A DNA stretch of 64,000 bases from Rhodamnia argentea (taxonomy: Eukaryota; Streptophyta; Magnoliopsida; Myrtales; Myrtaceae), in assembly GCF_020921035.1 (NCBI RefSeq), contig NC_063153.1, positions 13,764,001 through 13,828,000 of the forward strand, read 5' to 3'. Below are positions 25,391 to 36,375 of this stretch, one piece after another. Position numbers and translations under genes: made by a program. Below the pieces are notes generated by a model that searched no databases, was not told the DNA's origin, and saw only the letters and a list, made by a program, of their open reading frames with translations. The number at the start of each line of letters is the position of its first letter. The stretch's first letter is position 1.

Positions 25391-28202
25391 ATGCCGGTGA
25401 ACCTGACCCCGAACGCCATCGCCGCCATCAACGGCGGCGACGTCAACTCGAAGCCGCTGGTCCAGGTCGTCGACATCAAGCGGATCGGGAGCACTCAGGA
25501 GCGGTACCGCCTCCTGCTCTCCGACTCCGCCTCGTCTCAGCACGCGATGCTCGCCACTCAGCTCAACGACCTGGTCAAGTCCGGCCGCGTCAGGAAGGGC
25601 GCGGTGGTCCAGCTGATCGATTACATCTGCAGCACCGTCCAGAACCGCAAGTGAGTTCGTCGCCCTGTTGCTGTTTCGCTGCGTGATTGTTTTAGTAAAT
25701 TGGAGTAGCCGATCCATGTAGAGTTTTGGTGTTGAATCGTACGGAGAGAGAGGTCTATCAGTGAGTGATGACTTCGACATTACCTGAAGATATGAAGGTC
25801 GCTACTCCTAAAATTGCAGATATGGCTTGCTCATTGGAACTAGTCTTTATATGAGTACTCTGCTGACTCGTGTGGTTTTAATTATGATGTTGATCAATTT
25901 AGCTCGTAGATATCTAGCATAGTGCTTTTGAAGATGCAAAGCTGCCGTACCAGAACTGGAAAAGTAAAGGATAGAAATGGTGTTTAAATGCTCGAATGTA
26001 GCTTTCAATGAAGTGGTTTAGCAAGTTCTCTTGGAAAGGCTATCGACCAAATGAATGTATTGTGGATGGATACATGTTAGGATTGGATAAGAACCTTCGA
26101 TGTCCTTAGATTTGAGCTTATGCATTTAGTGTTTAGATTGTGCAGCAGTGTGTTTGGTTTGAAAATATAATGCCAGTGCTTAGTTTGTAAAGTTCAGGGT
26201 ATACAGAACGTATCTTTTTCGAAACTTGTCTGAGAGCTAGTAAGAACAGGTTCAAGAGTTGTAGAAAATTTCATCGTGGTTTTTTTGGTGTTGTATAGAA
26301 GCAGCATGAATGTCACGGTCTTGGAGAAAATTAAAGTAAAAACTTCCAAAATGACAATATCTTGATGCCCTTTCAGAGAGTGATAGATCAAGAGCTTGAC
26401 TGTCGAGAAATTAGTTGTATTTCTACAATTCGTTTGGTTTTTACAGCATTGAATCAAACTGAAATGTCTCATTGTTTTCATTTAATTAGTTGGCCTTTAT
26501 GTTATTGTGAAGTGAAGAGATCTTAACTCTGATTGCCAGGATCATTGTTGTGCTGAACATGGAGACCATTATACCAGACTCTGAAATAATCGGAAACCCA
26601 AACATGTATACTGAGTCTGACGCAGTAGCTCAGAAAGTGCTGCCTAGTATCAACTCCGGGAATGTTCAGAGCTTCCACAATAACAACATCAATGGCAGAA
26701 ATCCTGTTCAAAATGTACAGAGTTTCCAAACAGCTGTTCAACCTCCTTCCCGAGCAAATACCATGCAGAATATGCAAAATTTTCGACCAGCTGTTCAACC
26801 TCCATATCAGCCTCCGCCAAACTACAGAAATCGTGGCCCAATTATGAAGAATGAGGCACCTGCACGCATCATACCTATCGCTGCTTTGAACCCTTATCAA
26901 GGCAGGTGGGCCATAAAAGCAAGAGTCACTGCAAAAGGAGATCTTCGCAGATATAATAATGCTCGTGGTGATGGGAAGGTTTTCTCCTTTGATCTCCTTG
27001 ATTCTGATGGGGGAGAAGTACGGGTGACCTGCTTCAATGCGGTCGTTGATCGTTTCTACGAGATAATTGAGACAGGAAAAGTCTACTTGATCTCTAAAGG
27101 TAGCTTGAAACCTGCACAAAAGAACTTTAATCATCTGAAGAACGAGTGGGAAATATTCTTGGAAGCCACTTCGACTGTGGATGTTTGTCCCGAGGAAGAT
27201 GCTTCGATCCCACAACAGCAGTTCTCCTTCAGACCTATTAGTGATATTGAGATTGTTGAGAGTAATTCTATTATTGATGTTATTGGTGTTGTAATATCTG
27301 TTAACCCCTCTGTTCCAATCTTAAGAAAAAACGGGATGGAAACTCAGAGAAGAATTCTGAATCTGAAGGATGGATCTGGAAGGACTGTGGAATTAACCCT
27401 TTGGGGCGAGTTCTGCAACAGGGAGGGTCAGAAACTACAAGAGATGATTGATTCTGGATTCTTTCCAGTTTTGGCAGTCAAGGCTGGGAAAGTCAGTGAC
27501 TTCAGTGGAAAATCTATCGGCACTGTTTCTTCGACGCAGCTTTTTATTAATCCAGATATCCCAGAGGCTTGTAGCCTGAGAAGCTGGTTTGATTTTGGGG
27601 GGAAGGATGCAGCTTCTCTGTCCATTTCCAGGGAAACCATGCCTGGAGGATCCAAGAATGAGATACGTAAGACCGTGTCTCAAATCAAAGACGAAGGCCT
27701 CGGAAGATCAGATAAGCCAGATTGGGTCACAGTGAAGGCAACGGTATCTTTCATCAAGACCGATACTTTCTGTTACACAGCTTGCCCCTTGATGATTGGC
27801 GATAGACAATGCAATAAGAAAGTGGTGAGGTCGGGAAACGCAAGATGGCTGTGCGATAGGTGCAACCAAGAGTTCGAGGAGTGTGAGTACAGATATCTCC
27901 TCCAAGTCCAAATACAAGATCATACCGGATTGACTTGGGTGACTGCTTTCCAGGAAACCGGTGAAGAGATCTTGGGATTCTCAGCCAAGGAGATGTTCAT
28001 GCTCAAAGAGCAGGACGACGAAAGATTTGCAGAGAATGTCCGAAGTAAACTCTTCTATCAGTTCCTATTCAGGCTCAAAATAAAGGAGGAAACATATGGA
28101 GACGAACAGAGAGTGAAGATCACTGTCGTCAAGGCTGATAAGGTTAACTATTCTTTGGAGAGCCAACACATGCTAGATTTGATTTCGAAAGTCTCGCGAT
28201 AA
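25391..28202 (+). CDS. RPA1A: Replication protein A 70 kDa subunit (RPA1A), 2 exons, 640 aa
   Basis: Exons 25391-25650 and 26540-28202 join in phase 2 across an 889-bp GT-AG intron to give exactly 641 codons. Domain order: RPA70N (about 1-110, MPVNLTPNAIAAINGGD start and QNRKIIVVLNMETI end), an Asn/Gln/Pro-rich linker (about 115-195), OB fold DBD-A (about 197-305, NPYQGRWAIKARVTAKG), DBD-B (about 315-415, ISDIEIV...VIGVV), and DBD-C with a C4 zinc ribbon (C502, C511, C525, C528 in ACPLM, QCNKK, WLCDRC). RPA coats single-stranded DNA during replication, repair and meiosis as a trimer with RPA2 and RPA3. Length and N-terminal exon match the Arabidopsis RPA1A class, lacking the extended zinc-knuckle tail of the RPA1C/E type. 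Its 3' end faces PSBX. Confidence 0.94.
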
Positions 28203-28638
28203 TCTAGAACAACGGTTCTGGGTGAGTAGTAGATGGCTCTCTGTATTAAGAGAGAATTAATTAGCAGTAGCATTCTTTCCCGCCGAGTCATTCTTTATCA
28301 CACTTGACTGAGATTAAGACAACTACACCTGTTTTAGCAAACCTGTAACGTAGAAACAATTGAAAGGTCCCTGTTCTTTGAAATATCATCTGCAGTTCTT
28401 CATTTCTTCTGCCATTGTCTTTTCATCGATGGTATGAAACAGGGTTCCTGTGATGTTCTTTGAGGCAAGAGCAAATAGAACACTGACCAGTTTCTTCGAT
28501 GTGCCAAAATGGAACTTGGAAATTTCACAGTTCATCAGGTTATAGGAGGGCAATGTTACAGCTAAAAGAAGTGACAGATTACAAATACAGTACAGAAAGC
28601 ATCAATAAACAGAGAAATCACATGAGAAAAAGAATTTC

Positions 28639-28671
<33 letters not shown>
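28203..28671. other. Shared 3' region of convergent RPA1A and PSBX
   Basis: Only about 470 bp separate the two stop codons, so both 3' untranslated regions must lie here and may overlap. A (CT)n tract (28643-28672) runs directly into the PSBX stop codon. Confidence 0.6.

Positions 28672-28672
<1 letters not shown>
28643..28672. repeat. (CT)15 microsatellite abutting the PSBX stop codon
   Basis: About 30 bp of CT on the plus strand, hence (GA)n in the PSBX transcript starting right after its TGA. Confidence 0.95.
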
Positions 28673-28676
<4 letters not shown>

Positions 28677-29028
28677 TTCTCTTGACGGGGTCGAAGTTGG
28701 CGACGCCAATCACAGCACCGACGAGGGCACCGAACACAACCCCGCCGGCCACGATGCTGAGCAAGAAGTTCTTGAGGGAGGGAGAGACGGCCGCCTCGGC
28801 CACTTCCGGGACCACCATCGAGGCCGTCAGCGCGGCCGCGGTCAATCCCGTGATGGCCTTCTCCTTCAGCGAAGCCCTGACTACAAATTTCCCACTGCTC
28901 TTCGACGGCGGGATTGGCTTTGTCGATCTCACGGGCAATGGCCTGAAGAAGCTGTCGGAGCACGGCATCTTCTTCTGCCCGGCAAAGGCTAATGGCGTAG
29001 CCATCGAAACAGCAGCGGTCGAAGCCAT
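28672..29028 (-). CDS. PSBX: Photosystem II PsbX protein precursor, 118 aa
   Basis: Intronless. The precursor is bipartite: a Ser/Pro/Lys-rich stromal transit peptide (about 1-50), then a hydrophobic thylakoid signal ([20 protein letters not shown]) with an A-x-A-type cleavage motif AEA at 77-79. The mature protein would start at Ala80 and be 39 residues: [16 protein letters not shown], one transmembrane helix, and the family ending NFDPVKR. PsbX is a small single-span subunit of the photosystem II core near cytochrome b559, involved in quinone turnover and core stability. The upstream region carries ACGTGGC and GATAAG motifs. The (GA)n tracts lie on both sides of the coding region. Confidence 0.94.
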
Positions 29029-29048
29029 TGTTCTGCCAAAATTCTCAC

Positions 29049-29074
29049 CTCTCTCTCTCTCTCTCTCTCTCTCT
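29049..29074. repeat. (CT)n microsatellite in the PSBX leader
   Basis: About 26 bp, (GA)n in the transcript, ending some 20 bp before the PSBX ATG. Confidence 0.95.
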
Positions 29075-29208
29075 GGTTTGTTTCAGTTGTTTTGGGTCTC
29101 TGTTAAGTATCAACTGTTAAATGGTGAACAAGCTGCTGTTGAATGCTTGGCTTTGAGAGAGTGGAAGGGATAATGGGAGGTGGAAAATAGGGAAGATCCC
29201 AATTGGTT

Positions 29209-29253
29209 CCTACGTGGCAGCCTCTCCTTTTAGGATTGATGGATAAGGTTATC
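29209..29253 (-). promoter_or_regulatory. Light-response-type motifs upstream of PSBX
   Basis: About 180-225 bp upstream of the PSBX ATG are CTACGTGGC (G-box-like ACGT core, 29210-29218) and an inverted GATA pair GATAAGGTTATC (29242-29253). A CCAATTGG element is at about 29200. G-box plus I-box pairs are typical of photosynthesis gene promoters; activity here is inferred. Confidence 0.4.
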
Positions 29254-30716
29254 TTAACTAGCCCCGACCGCCCAATCCCCATCGAGCGATGTCCCTTGGG
29301 TCTGGAGCGTTGATTGATGCTTCAGGGGCCATGACATTGCACAAAACCGTGGATGGCGGATGCCTGCATTATATGGGCTTGGATTGGCCCAATGAGTCTC
29401 GACGCAGTGCGACGCGACACATCGAGATGGCATGATCTGGCAAAGTTATGCGCGCCGAACAGACGTCGATCTATCACGATAGGAATGCGAGGAATTCAAA
29501 CTCGAAACATTTTGATCCATTCTTTCAGGGCCAACTTTTCATCACAAATGTTCGAGACTCGATAGTTACTTGACAATTAATTATGCAGGGAGTGATTTTC
29601 TTCCGACGCAACCTGTCACACGCGACAACTACATCTGATTGCCAACCGTACAGCCGTTTTCCGAAAGCAAAGGAAGAGTTCAGACACGGGGGTTCGCGAG
29701 GCGGCTCCTCTCGACTCGAGCATGCAAAAGATTGTAGATTAGAATGTGTCCATTGTCGCTGGGTCTAGAAGAACACGCATCAACTCGAACGGATCATGCT
29801 AATGTGTAGCGTAACACTGCTTCGTGAAAGCTCTCATTCCTCCTTGTATTTTGATGAGAATCCCAGTGGCTTTCCACAGAGTAAGGAGAGAGAAAAATCA
29901 ATGGATATCTGATGCAAAGTAGATGACACTTGACACTTGTTATTGTAGGGAATGATCTTTACATTGACAAACAGTACGCAATACTAACATCATCCCAAGA
30001 CAAAAGAAATGAAAAAGGAAAAATACTAATAATAATAATAATAAAAGAATTGAATGCAGCAAAATTATAAGAATCAAAACACCCCATTGCTCTTTGATTT
30101 CATATCAGATTCTTCATGAAAAACAGAAGGGACGACCCACGCATTCTCGTTCGGCCAACAGGACGAGAGCTGGCTGGCTCGCTTGTTAACATTCCCGGTG
30201 AACATGGAGTAAATTCTGCTCTTCTGAGATACAAGTAAATGAAAATGGAATTGGAGTTCAGCACCAGCCAAATACGTCTTCGGTCCAACAATATGAGAGA
30301 AGACCCGTCGAACAAATTATACAACAGAGTGAAGATAATATTCCGAAAGAAGAGGAAATCGTGAAGTACTGGATGCTTCATTAATCATCAAGCCTAGAGC
30401 ATTTTCCTGGACCAACAATCTTTTAACCAAATCGAAGCTAACGATATACTGAAAGACTAGCCTGAAATACAATGCTGAGTTTTACCGCCTTAGAAGAATT
30501 AAAAAGGAAAATAGAAGCATAGCTTAGGGAAGATCGAATCTCATTCAACACAAGAAATGCCGTGACTTCAGACTCGGCGATTATCAGATTATAGATGTTC
30601 ATGTTTAGATGTCCCAGTTTTGAGTGAGGAACACAAACATGCGGGGTGACAAGTTAATCAGGAGAGGGAAAAAGAAGGCACATACTTGCAGCTAACTAGG
30701 AACTTGCTGGACTGAG
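29254..30716. other. Intergenic DNA between PSBX and the MSL10-like array
   Basis: No gene recognised. Contains an (AAT)n tract at about 30028-30042 and probably the 3' untranslated region of MSL copy A (from about 30400 onward). Short frames at 29353-29768 and 30074-30381 look random. Confidence 0.45.
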
Positions 30717-33700
30717 TCAAAACCGTCCATTAGCAGCTGCCGTTCCGATATAGCTGACTTGAACTTCCTGAGGGAGCAGATGATACCTTATACCGAGTTC
30801 TTCAAAGACTTTCTTAAGTTCCAGCACAAGCTCGGATCTGCGGCTGCTCTTATCACCATAGTTTTGGAAATTGATCGTGTGAGTAACGTAGAGGCCCAAC
30901 TTCAACTTGTTAACATCCTCAATCTCCTTAACCACAACACTGTGACCTGGACGCCAATGTTTAGGCTTGCTTTCCAAGTACCTGACATTTGTACCCAATC
31001 AATGCCATTCAGTTGAATGAATGCGCAAATATTCGAATAGAAGAGCAAAAGATGCAAAAACATTATGAACAATTGCAAGCTTATTTGATGTCTCGTGCAT
31101 ATTATTATTTCAATCGACTAGATCCGACGTGTAGCTGTGCCTTTGTACATATAAAAAAGGGGCTGCTCTATTCTCAAATAGGATTCACAAAAGCCCGATG
31201 CTTACACCGGATTCTAAACAACAAGGACGCCATCCACAGACTGATAATGAATAAATTTCTGCAATTCATAACATGTATTTTACGCCACATCTCATTACAA
31301 CCAACATGGTCAATCATGCATGCATAATATACTGCCAGAATTTGAGATGCAGAGACTGCAGATGACATACGTTTTAATTCTAGCTTTTAGATCTCCAATC
31401 TTCTCGACTGAAGTAGAGAAGTCAACAGTGAACTCCACCGAGTCGCTCATTTCTGGGCTCCTATAGTAATTGCTGATAGGTTTAGTTCCCAAAACTGAAT
31501 TTGGGTAGAATATCTTTTCACCGTCATATCTCAAGAAGATCGTAGTCAAAATATTCATCTCTTCAACTACCATCTGCAAAGAAATCAAAATGTCAGCCAA
31601 AAAGTTGCTCGACACAGTATAGACTAGTAGAGTTGTAGGATTAGTAAGTCACCTGCACTCCATCAATTACACAACGGTCACCCACATCAAATGGATGCAT
31701 TACAAATACGAATATGATGGCTTCGAAGACAGTTTTGGCCATGTTACCAAACACAAACACCACAAGCAAAAGCTGAGATGATATGAAGACAATTACATTT
31801 GTCGTCATAAATCCCATCAATAGTAACCAGATAATGATGATCACAATAAGCACAACCGCTGAAGCAAGCTTATTCAGCTCCTCTATGGCTGTTTTCGTGT
31901 CCTTTAAGGAGAGTGCAAGAGATTTACGTTCAAGGTACACATTTACCTGCAATGAAAAATTACAATATCAGCTCCACAAGTTAAATAATCATCTCGAAGG
32001 CCTATGTTAAAAATCTCAAATTGTCTCTTTTGATGTCCGAGAACCTTCCTGAGGAAGAAACACTCAATGACTCATTCTTCTTTGGTAAACTTCTGGACCT
32101 AGGGAAGTAAGTACCCTTCATTTAAGTACGAATGACTACGTTTGGTTACAGTATAGTATCATATGCGTCCTAGGACAAAAATCAAACTCCAGGCCTCAGA
32201 TGCATGGCCTGAGTATACTCTTAGGATCTCACCAACTCGAATAGGCAAAAAAATCTTGCAATTCTTTTAACTCCAAAAGACTCCCATCTTTTGCTACAAA
32301 CTTCATAACAGATATGGTCAGAGATTCCAATTAAGAAGCATGGAATAATGGGAAATCGTTCAGTGAACCACACTGGTGTAACTAGTTGCACAACACTCAT
32401 TCACGAGTTTCCTAATGAGGTAAATATATGACAAATATCGCTTCAAGCAAATTGAAAGCCATAAAAAAACCCCTGAACTGAGAGGAGAATGTGGAGATGG
32501 TCGTGATAGTAAAATGCAAATTTTCAGGTATGGGAAAAATTCTAGAGGGCTAGGAGCTACAATTAAACTGAAACTTTAAAACTCTTAGCATGCTCTTACC
32601 AGCCAATTCTTCAAAGATGATCTCCTAATCTTCCTAGTTTCCACTGCTTCTGGAAACAACGGGATCAAGTTGTCAACCTCTTCCTTCTTCATGAAGCGCA
32701 AAAGATCCTCCTCTTCGATGAACCTAGTAAAAGCATAATGCAGGAATCAGAAGCAGATTCGAACAAAAGTCCATCTATAACACAATAAATAGTCGAACAT
32801 CATGTCTTCTCACTTGCTCCTGCGCTTCGCCACATTCCTGAATATCTGATAAGCAGCAGCTTTGGCCTCCCATTCATTAGTGATCTCCCTATCTTGTTGC
32901 TTGGCCTCCTCATCATCACTTTGTTCGAGGCTCTCGGTAAGAGTCGACAGCCCTGACACACTAATGACGCTCATCAACCCTTTCATGGTCCAAGCAGAAA
33001 CTTTATCTTGCTTTATCTTATGTAACTTCTCAACATCAATCACCTCCTCTTGCTTCTTAGCAGCCTCTTTATTGTATTTCCTGAAACTGAGCCTGCCACT
33101 ACTTGTCGAGCTACCAACCTTTTCGGCCATCTCCATCAGTGGCGGGCCTGAAAGGGTCCTGACAATGTACTGGTGACAGAGCGACTCTTGGATGCGATCA
33201 AAGAACCTCGTGCATTGAAATGAAGAAGATAGTAACTTTATCAACAGTGTTTTGATCAGCCATATGGCAGCGCCAATAAGACAAGAAGCAAGAGCCCTCG
33301 TAACGTGATCCAGAATCTTTTTCGTGTGTCTTGATCGCTTGACTCCATGATTTATTAACAAGGCCCAAGCTAAGAGAACCAAACCTAACCAGATAAATGC
33401 CTGTACACCGTTTTTCAATCCATACACAAAGTACAGAACCTTCTGTTTGAGCAAAAATTCCCTCTCAATCAAGAAAACCACTATATTGATCAACCATTCA
33501 GTCACTAGCCTACCACAAAAAATCACCAACACCAGCAGACACCATCTCCACAATCTCAATCCCCAAATATAAGTGTGTTGCAGCTTGTGAACAGTTAAAC
33601 TAGCGATCAGAAGTCCCATAATGCACACAAACGCAACCCACTCAATCAAAATCACCTTATGAAACTTCTTACTAGACATTTGTTGGACCTTCAAGTTCGC

Positions 33701-34198
33701 AGTCTTGTACACCTCCTCATCCTCCTCCTCTGGAGCAGGGGACCCAATCAACGGCGTCCGAGGCGTGATCGGCACAGACTTCACATTGCCTTTATTGGCA
33801 CCAGAACTCGCAGCATTATAAGGTGAGCCCACTTTAGGTGAATTCCTGTAGGGAGACTGAGAACTCTTCACTTGGGTTTTCTCTTCAACTAAACCAGCAT
33901 CACCAGGATATGATGGCTCTGCCAATCTCGATTTCGGCTTCGAAAAGGAAGACCTCGAAAGGGACGCCCTGGTGGGGATTTTTGGAGGCTTAGTAGGAGA
34001 TGGGCTAGATTGGGTGAGTCCTTGAGCGGAAGGGCTTATCAAGTTGGAATTTTGCACTCTAGATTGAAGGTTTTCAAGCTCTGTGAGCTCAATATTGGGT
34101 CTTGGTGAAGAGCCTCTGCTTAGATACTCGCTGCCCGAGATCATTACAACCACTTCGTCTGTCTCATTCTTCCCCCACACGCCTTTACTTGTCTCCAT
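30717..34198 (-). CDS. MSL10-like: MSL10-like mechanosensitive ion channel, copy A (intact, 756 aa)
   Basis: Exons (minus order): 34198-32814, 32723-32600, 31946-31653, 31573-31371, 30981-30717; every junction is GT-AG and the sum is exactly 757 codons. The N-terminus (1-180) is a Ser/Pro-rich disordered cytosolic domain. Four helices follow at about 184-206, 219-243, 267-284 and 303-324, then the MSL10 signature FFDRIQESL...TLSGPPLMEM (about 332-355), TM5 (534-550), the pore-lining TM6 (553-586) with FVFGN, whose F567 and G570 match the gating residues F553/G556 of AtMSL10, and an MscS beta domain with YPNSVL. Family role: plasma-membrane stretch-gated channel with mild anion preference, linked to swelling, wound and cell-death signalling. 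Exon 1 is the likeliest site of regulation by phosphorylation. Closest paralogue in the array by motifs: copy E. Confidence 0.92.
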
Positions 34199-36375
34199 GA
34201 GAGCTTTAGCTCTCTAACCAATGCAGAAGCCCTTAACCCAATTAAGAAAGTGCCGCAAGAGTAAGAGGGAAGCTTTCTCTAAAGGGGCATGCTTTCTCTT
34301 AGGCACAATTCGAGAAGTAGGACAGATCAAGCAACACAAGAAACGAATAATCAACGCATTCTCGTGCACTTTGGGAGTGCCCAGTTGACTCACTTGACAG
34401 TTCGTCTCGTTTTCTTTCCGTTTCTTTCTAACAGAGCACAGCGAAAAGCAGAGGAGAAGGTAAATGACCAACAAGCGAGATCAAGCTCAACTTCGACAAA
34501 GAAGCAAGCAAGCAAGAAGAAGGAGACAGACGGTATGAGGAGGGCAGAGCGGAAATGCCGGCGAAAACGAGATTACTTAACGGGGTTTTAAGGAGAGTTA
34601 AGCGTCGGGATTGATTTCCTTGAAGGTGGTGGGGAAGCTCTCCCCATCCAAATGGCTGCCACCGACCAGTCGTCCACTTTGACAGAGAACGTAGAGGGGC
34701 AATGAAGACATTCTGGCCGGCGAAGTACAGTTGTCAACTCAGACATCGGGTTCAACATTTTTAGCATTATCCACGTTATTTTCATGTACCATATGGCAAC
34801 TTGTCTGGCATAAGTCCGCAGGCATTTTTTTGTCTGGTTTTACTTGTTTGTATTTTCCTTTGATTGATGTGACATTAGCGCTTCACAGGTCCAGAACCCT
34901 TGCAGCAAGATAATCCCATTTACAAAACAATAAGAACTTCCACGACGGGATTCTGAAATAAGATGCTATTAACTTTCCGACAGGCGCGTTGCGTAATTAT
35001 CGTGTCATTCGGCAAGCTTGTCGCGCGGAATAAACAAAATCACTCGAGTACTGCTCCGGGATTCTATAAAAAGCTCTCAACTATACATATGATTGTATCA
35101 TCAAAAGAAAAATCAGTTCTTTATGGAAGATAATTAGGGTAAAGACTCAAAAGGTATGAACTTTGTCCAGCCATTTTTTAATGATGTGATTGTCAAGGGA
35201 AGGCCTAAGCTTTGTTCAACTTGAAGGATGGCTGATGAGCAGCAGCCAGAGGAAAACGTTCAAGAACAGGTGCATTGCACTTGCACTTGCACATGCAAAT
35301 CATGTTTTTATATTCTATTGTGATGATGACAGGATCATACAGCTATTCCAACCTTCTGGAAAAAGGATATGCAGGACCAGCTTTTGTTGTTTGGATTCTT
35401 ATACTACCACCAGGCCAATACTCCTTTTCAATTTTGGTGGTTATAAGTTTTAACTGTCTTTTAGACTTCCAACTCAGATTTACCTAGAATTTACCGGTAA
35501 CAGTTCCTTGTTCATCGTGGTGTATAGACTCAATCTGAGCAGAGAGCAAGATGTGTTAAGCATGGCACGGTAACAAGGGATCTAAAGGGTGACAAAAAGG
35601 AACAACATTTCATTGATGTATAGACTCAATCTGAGCAGAGAGCAAGATGTGTTAAGTGTGGCACGGTAACAAGTGATCGAAAGGGTGACAAAAAGGAACA
35701 ACATTTCATTGATGCGCAGTGATATAACAATAGGAATTGGATAAATTTCAGCAGACGACACATCCAGAATCTGGGCTTCCAAGGTAAGGGAACAAAGTCT
35801 GAATCCATTCGCCAAGCAATCGTATCTGCACTCCATAGAGATAACAGAACAGAAGGCATCATTGTGAGCATGGATCTTTCAAAATGATCAACGATTACTT
35901 GTGGCGGAAATTAACCAAATGACCCTTGATGGATATTGCCTAATAGCATTGGGTCATTAAACTAATTTTATGCAGCTGATCAAGCTAAAGCTCAAACTTT
36001 TTTAAGAATGACTGACAAATATCTAATATTTCTGCAATTTCATCAATAGATACCTCAATTCCAGCCAAGCCTGTAGCATTAATATTAGTCCTATCTTGGT
36101 CAAATGAGTAAAATTGACGAACATATGTCTCAATGCTAGATTTATTGACGAACATTTGTCTCAATGCTAGATTTATCTCCTCCATAATTTTAAGCAGAAT
36201 TTGGAAGTTGGTGAGCAAAGGCAATAGGAAACCGTGGTGAGAACCAATTTCCAGCAAACTGTGGTTTCATACCTTTTGGACTTATAGACATAATGGAGTG
36301 ACTTAAGATCTGGAAAAGGAAATAATCACTCTACAACATACTTGCAGCTGGCTAGGAACTTCGCTCCTGGAGGAG
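34199..36375. other. Intergenic DNA between MSL copies A and B
   Basis: Holds the copy A leader and promoter (34199-34800, with a GAAG-rich stretch at 34480-34530) and the copy B 3' flank. The part from about 35350 to 36260 is homologous to 52300-52690 downstream of copy D. A 96-bp tandem duplication lies at 35521-35712, and a short repeated phrase CGAACATNTGTCTCAATGCT occurs twice at about 36118 and 36148. No other gene. Confidence 0.55.
35521..35712. repeat. 96-bp tandem duplication downstream of MSL copy B
   Basis: Units 35521-35616 and 35617-35712 both start TGTATAGACTCAATCTGAGC and include AAAGGGTGACAAAAAGGAAC, with a few mismatches. The corresponding place near copy D (about 52490-52520) has only part of one unit. 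Confidence 0.85.

Noticed and set aside
28499-29173. 224-codon plus frame across PSBX
   Set aside because: Antisense shadow of the GC-rich PSBX gene, extended by translated CT microsatellites.
35985-36257. 90-codon minus frame downstream of copy B as an extra MSL exon or small gene
   Set aside because: Its counterpart near copy D (52540-52690) lacks the same open frame, and it has no channel motif; it is shared flank sequence only.
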